A stretch of DNA of 64,000 nt from Ostrinia nubilalis (taxonomy: Eukaryota; Arthropoda; Insecta; Lepidoptera; Crambidae), in assembly GCF_963855985.1 (NCBI RefSeq), contig NC_087096.1, positions 4,030,001 to 4,094,000 on the forward strand, given 5' to 3'. Below, in pieces: positions 56,801 to 64,000 of the stretch. Position 1 is the first letter of the stretch. Each line of letters begins with the position of its first letter. Made by a program: the position numbers and the translations under genes. Under the pieces are notes generated by a model that saw only the letters and a list, made by a program, of their open reading frames with translations, was not told the DNA's origin and searched no databases.

Positions 56801-59800
56801 CGCGGCCGGCGAGACTTCCACCACTGGGCGCTGCGGTGTGTCACCTCTGTGGTGACTGACGACCACTTGGATAAAGGACAGCTGGCCAAGTACGCGCCTA
56901 AGGTCGCCCGCGTCATGTACACGAGGTGTCTGTGCAGGTAGATATGACTATTCATATTCTTTTTGGTAGTAGTAGCAGGCCTGTTCATCTCCGCGAGTTT
57001 GGATCGAAAACAAAACACGCGCGACTACCCCTCCGGAAATCACTAATCGACAGGACAATCACGAGCGAGCATTGTCGCACGCACGTGTATTCTTCACCCT
57101 TTTGCATTGTAAAGACAATAAACTATGTATGTAAAAACGGTAGTGTAATTAATACTGTGCAGTATTTTAACTACCTGAATAATAATATAAACACAAAATA
57201 TAATTCATGCTTAATCATGTATTTCCTCCGCCATTTTCCGCAGTTTGGCACCTCACGTCACACATCATTTTACCGAAGTCAGCCCTATGGCTTCGGCGCA
57301 GTACCGATCACTGATGTTTGTCAACAAAATGGTGTTCGACTCATGAGACAAGCTAAATTACACCATATTGTTAACGACATTGAGCATACATTTTTTTAAA
57401 TACCTTCGCGAAGAAAACCTCCTGTACGTAGTACTTAATTATTATTCTGTGGTAGTAGTACATAGCCCTTTTTAGGGTACTTATACACGTCCCAATATAG
57501 CTTGCCTTACCACCACTTCGGGACAATATATCGGCTGGTGCTGAGAAGAAGTGGCCGAAGAAACTCACGCCCGTATTCACAAACGACACTTGCTTATGTG
57601 AAGCAGCATATCGAACGCACAGCGTTGAATAGAGCTCTGTGATTGGTTCGTGTGTCACCTTGTGCGTACACGCACACTGAGACTTAATAGTAATGATTGT
57701 GAATACGGGCGTCAGTCACCTTATGAACCTGTTCTTATGAATCTTAATTCACAGCTCAATAGCTGTAACTATGGTTAACACACATGGTGGCACACACCTG
57801 TTTGGGCAGAGTAGAATAGGATCATTTTCACTCTTCCCGCAAGTCTTAAAAGGCGACTATGGGTGCAAATATGCGAGCTTCAGGCCTCCCCAACTCGTCT
57901 GACCAGTAAGGAGTGTAGACCAAATCCTTCATTTGTCTCTGGTAAAATGATGATCAAAATTGAATTTTTTTTCTTGCAGGTTCCAAGACATGTGTGACTT
58001 TGATGATCAAACCACTTTGGGATGTATAGAGGTCTTCAAAGCGTGTCTCACATTACTCCTCTCACCGAATCAATCGTTGAAAATTGAGAGCGTACTACCA
58101 CTAATAAGTAAGTTGTATTCAACCATAATAACCATGCTTTAAAGTTAACTTGACCAATCCAACCAGACGTATTTTTTTACAAAATGTCCGTCGAAAATGA
58201 ATATTTTTGTCTATCACTTATCCCTTAGGCCCAGAACAGACAGTGAAACGCAACTGCAACGAAACTGCAACTGCTAGTTACTTTTGACTTGCATCTAAGT
58301 TTCTGCCATAGCGTCCGTTGAGAGACCACACATGACGCGACCAGTTTGAAACTTTCAGTTTCAGTTTCATTTATCAGAATCATCAGGAAGTTGCAGTTTC
58401 GTTGCAGTCGCGTTTCACCGTCTGTTCTGGGCCTTAGTTTTCACTGAAACAAAAATAAAATGACTTTTATTGCTTTAATTTAAATCTTATTTGTATTTTA
58501 CCTCTTTTTGATGAATTACTTTAGTTAAAGCCTTAGTTCCGTTGATATCACATCGCAATTAATTCGTCCAACAGCTGGTATCCCAGATTGCACAGCGTCA
58601 GTTGGTCTGGCGGCCATATTGGAACAGCTGCTGGCTGCCTTCGAGCTGGTGGAAGAAGAGGCCGTGGCCGAAGAGCGCGATTTGTCGGTCAAGAAGCACC
58701 TCGCTGCTCTCGTGCAGACCACGGCCTTACTTCTAGACGTGCCGGTCGTGCCTTGCCAGAAGTTGAGCGGGGTAAGTTTAAGTATCATTGTTGTACCTAC
58801 TGAGTTTTTTTATTTTATTTTTGCAATGGTAGAAAATGTGTTAGATTCAAGTTTAACAATCGATAAAAATATCTATCTTATCAGAGGCAAGCGACGTATT
58901 GGGAACTCTTCTAGTCCTGTAAATAGGCGGTGGTTAGTTATCACATTCCATTTAGCTACCACATACATCTCTTATATTAAAAAACTAGCGATCATAACAT
59001 AGGGACAATGTATTATACTTAAAAATCTTCCTCTTGAATCACTCAATCTATTAAAAAAACGCATCAAAATCTGTTGCGTATTTTACATACATAGGGACAG
59101 ACTGGATAGGAAAGCGACTTTGTTTTATAATTGTTAATTTACCTAACTGTTGATCATTTCTAGCAACTAAAGCCCGGTCTGTGAGCACGTAGAATTTTGT
59201 CCGATGACCCCAAGCTACCCATCCTTATCGCTCGCGCGTAATTATATTGCTGTCGCGACTGTGCGACGGGCGCCCGCAGTGAGTGTGCGAGCGCGACAGG
59301 GACAAAATTCTACGTGCTCACAGACCAGACTATAGCAAGGCTTAATCAATGCGGTGTCTCAACAGGTGATAATAAAGCTGGAAGACTACCTACGGACCAG
59401 CAAGCAGGACTTCCTGGCGTTATTACCAGGCATACTTTCGGCCGGCTGCCGCGCGCAGATGGAGGCCCAGTTCGTCGACCAATTGCTGGTTAAACTGGCC
59501 GCCGCGCTCGGGAGGGTAGATGTAAGTGCCCTGTGTCAAGAACGTATAATAAACATCCCCTTGATACTAGTTTGTTAATAAAAAAAACCTATACGGGCGG
59601 CATATTTACCTAATCCTGATGAATTTTATTTTTTGTTATTAAAATTAATCAGGATTAGGTGAGATTTGAGTTTAAAGAGAATCTTCATTCCACTGAAATG
59701 TTTTGTTGGCTTATTTAGATTACTGTATTATTATGACTGTCTTTATAACATTTATTTAAGACTTACGTGACCGACTAAAATCTGCGAAATACTGTACAAC

Positions 59801-62204
59801 CCGATCGAGTTAAATGCACATTTCGCGATTCTTCCTCCCACTTACCCGAGCACCTCACCTCAATCGCTCCGTCTGTACTAGAGCGTCGATGTCACATCAC
59901 GTGCGTCGGTGCGCAATTAACTCGGGTTGAATTTATTCCTGGGTTGTATTTATTACATAGTGACATGTGATCATCAGGAAGAAGACACATCAGCCGGCGA
60001 AGAGTCAACCGACTTCCCCACGATCGATTCCCGGTCGGGTCACACGGTGCTGACGTACTTGTGTGCTCACGTTAACAATCGTCTCAAGCGCGCGGAACAC
60101 TTGCTAGCGCGCGCTCGGGACTTAAACGCGGCGTTGGTAACCGCGCCGCACCAGCATCAACAGAGGATCAGAAGAGGTAGGTGTTGGTATATCTTGCCAT
60201 AGGTCTTTTCTTTGCCTCATTAGACCAGCTAGTCTCCTCTTATTTGCTGGATTAGCTTGAGAGAAGAAGGTCCTCATTCCATCTCAGTATAAAATGCATG
60301 ACCTTCATAATGTACCTTTTCCATCTCGGCGTCCCTTAAAGTGTCTCTTCTCCATCCCGAATAACACCATCTTGGAACTAGTTTTCCGCTAACGATCCAT
60401 TCCCGGTCGGGTCACACGGTGCTGACGTATCTGTGCGCTCACGTCAACAATCGCCTCAAGCGCGCGGAACACTTGCTAGCGCGCGCTCGGGACTTGAACA
60501 CGGCGTTGGTGACCGCGCCGCACCAGCATCAACAGAGGATCAGAAGAGGTAGGTGCTCTATAACTTGATATAGGCCTATTGGCTCATTAGACCAGCTAGA
60601 GTCTCCTCTTAATCGCTGGGTTAGCTTGGCTGAAGAGGGTCATCATTCCATGTCATTATAAAAGGCATGACCTTCATAATGCACCTTTTCCATCACGGCG
60701 TCCCTTAAAGTGTCTTCTCCATCCCGAATTGCGCAGCATTAAAAGTAACACCATCTTGGAACTAGTTTTCCGCTAACGACCGATTCCCGGTCGGGTCACA
60801 CGGTGCTGACGTATCTGTGCGCTCACGTCAAAATCGCCTCAAACGCGCGGAACACTTGCTAGCGCGCGCTCGGGACTTGAACACGGCGTTGGTAACCGCG
60901 CCACATCAGCATCAACAGAGGATCAGAAGAGGTATGTATCAGAAGAGGTTGGTACAGGCGTCATCGCTTCCACTCGGCATGGGGCACACTGAAAACCAGC
61001 ATCATGGCCTTCCCTACCGTGGGCCACGGCATATGCTGAGTGGAGTCCCATTGCGATGGTCATCGCTGTTGCGACAGGGTAGCACTGCTCAGTTCACTTT
61101 TTATTTCCTTGTAATATTTAAGTGCTATTTCCGTCTTTTTTTCCTTATACCTTCTTTGTCCTTAACCGCTTGAGTGACAGACGGCATTCATTAATGTCAT
61201 AATAATTGATTATCTATTGTGTCTAGGTTCGCGGGCCTTGAAGGATTAACTAAGTGATGTTCATCGTAATAAATGTTTCTTTCTTTCTTTCATCTCCTTC
61301 AGCTAGTCTCCTCATATTTGCTGGGTTAGCTTGACAGAAGAAGGTCCTTTTTCTATCTCAGTATAAAAGGCCTGACCTTCATAATGCACCTTTTCCATCT
61401 CGGCGTCCCTTAAAGTGTCTATTGTCCATCCCGAATTACGCAGCATTAAAAATAACACCATCTTGGAACTAGTTATCCGCTAACCATCGATTCCCGGTCG
61501 GGTCACACGGTGCTGACATATCTGTGCGCTCACGTCAACAATCGCCTTAAGCGCGCGGAACATTTGCTAGCGCGCGCTCGAGACTTGAATGCAGCGTTGG
61601 TAACTGCGCCGCACCAGCATCAACAGAGGATCAGAAGAGGTAGGTGCTCTATAACTTGATATAGGGCGTCATTCTTTCCTATTGCCTTATTAGACCAGTT
61701 TGAGGGTTTCTCCATTTAAATACTGGCATGAAGGGTCATCATTGCACGTCATCAAATAAGTTACGACCCCCCGGAACCAACCTTTTCCAGCTAGTTGATC
61801 CTTGAAGCGAATCTCCCGATTGCGATTGTGCGAAATATGGATTTTTTTCTTCTAAATAGACTATAAATATGCCATAAAAGATGGATTAATGACTTCTTAA
61901 TAGTCCAACTTCTGGTGAGCTAAAAAAATCTCGGACAATCTATATCTCAAGCAATGTTTTTTCCAAATATTTTTTTATCGCTTCTCCAATGTTCTTACCC
62001 ACTATTTGTTGCAGAACTTACCGAACTCTACAAGTCACTAGTTCTTCAGCTATGCCAGCTAACAGGCTGCGTATCACGAGTGGGCAAGCTGCGATGCTGC
62101 GTGGGCGTGGGCAGCGACCGCGTATTGGCTGCTGGTGTGAGGCTATACGCGCTGCTGGCCCAGCTGATGAAGCAGCTGCCAGCTGACATCGCGCCGAGTC
62201 TACG
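41796..62204 (+). CDS. FANCI: FANCI, Fanconi anaemia group I protein (22 exons, 3' end outside the window)
   Basis: Exons: 41796-41888, 41998-42111, 42299-42471, 42715-42882, 43199-43309, 44060-44190, 44570-44769, 45230-45357, 46355-46569, 47409-47613, 48268-48435, 49371-49474, 51358-51518, 51902-52081, 54944-55132, 56118-56326, 56758-56937, 57980-58107, 58575-58771, 59366-59521, 59978-60176, 62015-62204. All phases agree, giving 1199 codons plus two bases; the human protein has 1328 residues, so the C-terminus with the EDGE motif is missing. Family matches include CNWTEKQLVQLVAMFKD, SPDEMPPLIHQLLKL and NEAMCMEVVSILRRCL. FANCI pairs with FANCD2 in a DNA clamp at stalled forks; both are monoubiquitinated by the FA core ligase during crosslink repair. 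Lys508 (VMVCRKRLYS) aligns with the human modified lysine, and an SQ cluster follows (HSQSVCSQY, 541-549), matching the ATR-phosphorylated cluster. Exons 10, 11, 14, 21 and 22 have partial tandem copies in the following introns. Confidence 0.93.
43541..43775. repeat. Family D repeat, most complete copy
   Basis: Runs from TATACTAATAATATTATAAA through GCTTTCACGCCTAAACCACT and GGGAAAGGACATAGGATAG to GGGCGAAGCCGCGGGCGG and AGCTAGTA. It lies in FANCI intron 5. A TAA-repeat follows. Confidence 0.75.
45424..45889. mobile_element. 466-bp MITE with CAGGGTGG ends, copy 1
   Basis: Inverted ends CAGGGTGGAATTTTGTAATG and the near-complement, flanked by TA. It lies in FANCI intron 8. Copy 2 (46888-47353) has exactly the same length. 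Confidence 0.8.
46888..47353. mobile_element. 466-bp MITE with CAGGGTGG ends, copy 2
   Basis: Same ends and inner words (for example CTAACGATCGATG, AAAGAAAACATTCC) as copy 1, flanked by TA. It lies in FANCI intron 9, ending about 55 bp before exon 10. Confidence 0.8.
47536..47875 (+). repeat. 113-bp tandem triplication over the 3' end of FANCI exon 10
   Basis: The motif CCGTGCACCCGCTGGTCAAC starts at 47536, 47649 and 47762, a period of exactly 113. Each unit holds the last 77-78 bases of exon 10, its GTGGGAG donor and about 35 bases of intron. The three copies are essentially identical, so the event is recent. The copies encode the Lys508 region. Read-through from the exon meets TAG 17 bases into the intron. 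Confidence 0.92.
47876..48267. other. Rest of FANCI intron 10
   Basis: Unique sequence, no feature recognised. Confidence 0.4.
48469..48590 (+). pseudogene. Partial copy of FANCI exon 11 with its splice donor
   Basis: 122 bp matching 48314-48435 with a few substitutions (RYMRLARGTFSHSQSV for RYMKLSRGTFSHSQSV), a tandem offset of 155 bp. It ends with the same GTGAGT donor. There is no acceptor before it, and read-through from exon 11 hits TGA at once, so it is unlikely to be used. Confidence 0.88.
48729..49000 (+). mobile_element. tRNA-derived SINE
   Basis: Pol III A box-like GGTGTAGTGGTTCG and B box-like GGTTCGATTCCCGC in the first 80 bases, then an AT-rich body with GTTTATATCCGTTGTCTAGT, a tail sequence met in many Lepidoptera. 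A TTCAAA-rich stretch follows at 49039. Confidence 0.75.
49584..51246. mobile_element. MITE with ATGCCCGTTTTCACC ends, interrupted by a LINE
   Basis: Inverted ends ATGCCCGTTTTCACCATCAA and the complement, flanked by TA on both sides (49582-49583; 51247-51248). Its inner part is replaced or split by a LINE with a poly(A) tail at about 51182-51203. It lies in FANCI intron 12. Confidence 0.75.
49675..51203 (+). mobile_element. 5'-truncated non-LTR retrotransposon (Jockey/CR1 group), frameshifted
   Basis: A reverse-transcriptase frame runs from about 49680 with VHPIPKKGDRSNPSNYRPIA, AKAFDRVWHKALL, GVPQGCVLSP and the catalytic YADD at 50252-50263. Near 50385 the frame shifts; the later part (QFNPTKTQVCAFT, then QVRPHMEYCSHLWAG and RIERRAARIV) continues to 51135 and is followed by a poly(A) tract. 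The endonuclease and 5' end are missing. The break makes it inactive. Confidence 0.85.
51639..51703 (+). other. tRNA-like remnant
   Basis: TAGCTCAGATGG resembles an A box and GGTTCAAGTTC a B box. A TCGC/GCGA stem closes a 7-base loop with GGC in the anticodon place (Ala-like). No acceptor stem pairs, so this is a tRNA pseudogene or SINE head, not a working tRNA. Confidence 0.45.
51902..52081 (+). CDS. FANCI: FANCI exon 14, intact first member of an exon array
   Basis: 180 bp, phase 0 in and out, with a CTTCCAG acceptor and GTGAGA donor. It encodes residues 658-717: EPISHLLFAVAQFLQ, then an acidic TEEEDLEDIL that fits the human LDDILE region. It is the only member of the array with a sound acceptor at the right place. 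Confidence 0.9.
52504..54756 (+). repeat. Array of partial copies of FANCI exon 14
   Basis: Five long copies of nearly the whole exon plus donor lie at 52504-52669, 52922-53088, 53295-53460, 53784-53948 and 54281-54443. Alternating with them are shorter internally deleted copies near 52780-52867, 53149-53240, 53577-53670, 54055-54147, 54505-54588 and 54660-54755. The exon parts are almost identical while the joining sequence differs. Copies 52504 and 53295 keep the frame; 52922 has an in-frame TAG (GCG-TAG); 53784 and 54281 have a 1-base deletion near GCGGTAGGCAG. The usual upstream word CTAGAAGTTTC could act as an acceptor but gives the wrong phase. Most likely unused exon copies. Confidence 0.92.
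55257..55777. repeat. Dispersed repeat, family C, copy in FANCI intron 15
   Basis: Starts CAGGCCGGTTCATCTCCGCG, continues through CCTCCGCCATTTTCTGCAGT and ACCTTCGCGAAG, and ends near TATTATTATTCTGTG. It matches 56976-57455 along its length. Confidence 0.75.
55778..56117. other. Rest of FANCI intron 15
   Basis: Holds a short inverted repeat of GACTAAAGTTTAGTC and TGCGACTC words near 55798-55865. No gene. Confidence 0.4.
56976..57455. repeat. Dispersed repeat, family C, copy in FANCI intron 17
   Basis: Same start (CAGGCCTGTTCATCTCCGCG) and inner words (CCTCCGCCATTTTCCGCAGT, ACCTTCGCGAAG) as the copy at 55257. Two members in neighbouring introns in the same orientation could recombine. Confidence 0.75.
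57567..57712. mobile_element. Small MITE with ACGCCCGTATTCACAA ends
   Basis: 146 bp with 16-bp perfect inverted ends. The target duplication is unclear. It lies in FANCI intron 17. Confidence 0.7.
58228..58433. mobile_element. PIF/Harbinger-like MITE
   Basis: 206 bp with inverted ends GGCCCAGAACAGACAGTGAA and near-complement, flanked by TTA on both sides, the usual PIF/Harbinger target. It lies in FANCI intron 18. Confidence 0.75.
59170..59332. mobile_element. Hairpin MITE, family B, copy 2
   Basis: 163 bp closely matching the element at 18158-18340 (same CCAAGCTACCCATCC and GCGACGGGCGCCCGCAGTGA words), but with about 20 bp lost from the right arm. Flanked by TA. It lies in FANCI intron 19. 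Confidence 0.85.
60391..61639 (+). repeat. Three partial copies of FANCI exon 21 with donors
   Basis: Copies at 60391-60548, 60775-60931 and 61481-61639 match the last three quarters of exon 21 (59978-60176), from ATTCCCGGTCGGGTCACACG to GATCAGAAGAG and a GT donor. They lie 380-710 bp apart and share intron words (TAACACCATCTTGGAACTAG). The second copy has lost two bases (CACGTCAAAATCGC) and is out of frame. None has an acceptor in phase with exon 20 or 21. Confidence 0.9.
62015..62204 (+). CDS. FANCI: FANCI exon 22, last exon seen
   Basis: 190 bp, phase 1 in and phase 2 out, after a GTTGCAG acceptor. It encodes ELTELYKSLVLQLCQLTGCV to LPADIAPSLR (residues 1137-1199), matching the helical region before the FANCI C-terminus. 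The donor is CG|GTAGGT. Confidence 0.88.
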
Positions 62205-62215
62205 GTAGGTTAATA

Positions 62216-62728
62216 CAGGGTGACTGGAACTGAACCCGCCATAGCTAACACGTGTATAGAGGAGGATATTTACTAATTATTGAACCTTACTTTCTATAGT
62301 TTAGGAGATATGTCAATTTTTAAACTTTTTACAGGTTTTTCCGAAATTTTACCTAAAAACTGCCAAAATTTTTTTCTCGCATGATTTTAACCGATTTTTT
62401 TATTTGATACTAATATCGAATAAACTTTTAGTTAAATAAAATAAATTTCAGATCCAGATAATGATTGAATAACTAGCCACGAGCCGCCAAAGTTCAACAA
62501 AAGTACAAACCACGATAAAAAATTAAAGTTCGAATTCGATTTAAAAAAAAGCTAATGGTGATAATGGATTGCCAATGATCTTCGGAAAAATCTAAAAAAA
62601 GTATAAAAAATGACATATCTCCTAAACTATAAAACTTTAGTCATAGAAAGTAGGGTTCAATAATTAGCAAATGACTTCCTCTATACGCGTATTAGTTAAT
62701 TATGGCGGGTTCAGTTCCAGTCACCCTG
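62216..62728. mobile_element. 513-bp MITE with CAGGGTGACTGG ends
   Basis: Inverted ends CAGGGTGACTGGAACTGAAC and complement, flanked by TA, lying 11 bp after the donor of FANCI exon 22. Confidence 0.8.
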
Positions 62729-62803
62729 TATACAAGTCTTTCTAGAAACTTACAGGACTTGCAGGACTAGAGACTGTTTGATCTAGAGTTCTGTAGGTAA
62801 TTA

Positions 62804-62905
62804 TGCCAGCCAGGCTGCGTGTAGCGCGTTGGCAAGCTGCGCTGCTACGTGAGGCTATACGCGCTGCATAGCCCAGCTGCCAGCTGACATTGCGCCGAGT
62901 CTGCG
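62804..62905 (+). pseudogene. Degenerate copy of FANCI exon 22
   Basis: Words AGGCTGCGTGTAGCGCGTTGG, GAGGCTATACGCGCTGC and CAGCTGACATTGCGCCGAGT match exon 22 in order, with an internal deletion and substitutions, followed by a GT. It is the most decayed of the exon copies. Confidence 0.75.
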
Positions 62906-64000
62906 GTACATGGCTGGAGTAATTTACTTTACCAACATTTAATCATCATATAGCTATTAAATCTAGCGTTAAGAGTCGCATCTCAAACTAAATTTAAAAT
63001 AACTTGAAATAAAAATAACGAATTGCCTAAAGGTGGGAGCAACAAAAAATCTTATCAATAAATTTTTAGCGGTCAATTGAAAACAAAACTTGTTTTCATA
63101 ACTAGATCGAAGCGGTATGAACTGCAAATCCCCAATTATAAATTGTACACACACGAATAAACCATATTTCTCCGAAATGTTTACCTTAAAAATTGATGAT
63201 GTCATATTATTCTTGCAAGACAAATTGAACTTGAATGACATAATAATCAACGTGATTACGCACATTGGAAATCCTTTCAACAACATTCTAAAGAACTAAT
63301 TCAATCGTCATTGAATTAGGGTGTTCGATCTTGCGTCAGCCAGTTCGCCGACTCGGAATTCCCGGTTGTGTCTTTGCAAATAACTTTTCCTAGTACCGTC
63401 GTGAAATTAAACGCTTCACTTCTCCGTGAGTCACTCGTTAAAAATCTTTCCGATAAACCGTTTCGGTTTGTATACTTTTCGATCTGCGGAATGAATTCCG
63501 AGAACAAAACTCGGTTCCAAACGGAATGTCTGTCTGTAAACTCATATTTTTCGAAGTAACATTACTAATTCGGGATTATTTGTTTTCGGTGTATCTTTAT
63601 TTTTTCACGGTAATATTAGTTCTCGAAATTATGAATATTGGTTGTTTGCTTGTACATACTCTTGTACTCGATTTTAAATAGCATTCTTGGAGTTGAATGT
63701 TTTGTGTTGATTGTTTCGTTTTATTGGTAAAAGTACAGACAATACGTTGTAGTTGCAAAATAGCAACTATAGCAAAGGTGTCACAGTGTTTAATTTGAAA
63801 TGCCGTCGTCTGACGCCCTCGCAAATACATGCCAATGGTGCCCGCATCAATGCGCTTCCCGCAGTCTATCCATAACATCTGTTCTTTTTTTTTAATGAAT
63901 ATGTAGATCTGGGATCCCTTAAGGCTTCGTTAAAAAGAACCGTTCCTAGTGCCCGCTAGAGCGTTAGCCTCTACGTCGTGCTATAGCGCCGAATTGAGAA
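62906..64000. other. 3' end of the window, no gene recognised
   Basis: Probably a FANCI intron, since about 130 codons of the gene remain to be found. The open frames here are short and resemble no family. Confidence 0.4.

Noticed and set aside
62969..63878. Several 60-105 residue frames at the right end of the window
   Set aside because: Overlapping frames on both strands in AT-rich DNA, without splice signals fitting the phase 2 end of FANCI exon 22 or any family resemblance.

Overview
The window looks like nuclear DNA of a moth or butterfly (Lepidoptera). The genes are split by short AT-rich introns, the first gene is a cytoplasmic (A3-type) actin, and the spacers hold small inverted-repeat transposons, LINE 3' ends and a tRNA-derived SINE of kinds common in Lepidoptera. 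The species cannot be named from the sequence alone. Class names for repeats rest on their ends and target-site duplications, not on a database search.

Layout. 1-3000: actin gene on the + strand, with a CArG/CCAAT/TATA promoter and a second CArG box in the 5'UTR intron. 3591-8465: two blocks of nested transposons. One is a hAT-like element holding a piggyBac-like element that itself holds a TA-flanked MITE. The other is a second, inverted copy of that MITE broken by another element. 9012-10482: a four-exon gene for a zeste-type Myb/SANT protein with a C-terminal BESS motif (+). 12754-39903: a 13-exon gene on the - strand for a SUN-domain inner nuclear membrane protein (klaroid/SUN1/2 type, 914 aa as modelled). 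41796 to beyond 62204: at least 22 exons of FANCI, the Fanconi anaemia ID-complex subunit (+); the last roughly 130 codons should lie beyond the window. The SUN and FANCI genes are divergent, with start codons 1.9 kb apart.

The most unusual trait is that both divergent genes repeatedly carry tandem copies of exon pieces inside the next intron. In nearly all cases the piece is the 3' part of the exon plus its splice donor, and the intact exon is the first copy. FANCI exons 10 (x3), 11 (x2), 14 (x6 plus degenerate copies), 21 (x4) and 22 (one degenerate copy) show it; so do SUN exons 2, 6 and 11 (exon 11 with three long and several short copies), while SUN exon 5 has a copy of its 5' part. Two SUN copies (2b at 37764-37889, 6b at 23589-23715) keep open frames, acceptors and compatible phases, so they could be real alternative exons. 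The FANCI exon 10 copies hold the lysine that aligns with the monoubiquitination site of vertebrate FANCI, and the exon 11 copy holds its SQ cluster.

The genes do not form an obvious pathway: actin and SUN proteins share the cytoskeleton-nucleus axis (SUN proteins anchor LINC complexes), while FANCI acts in crosslink repair. All exon boundaries were read by eye from splice signals, reading-frame phase and similarity to known families; none is supported by transcripts here.
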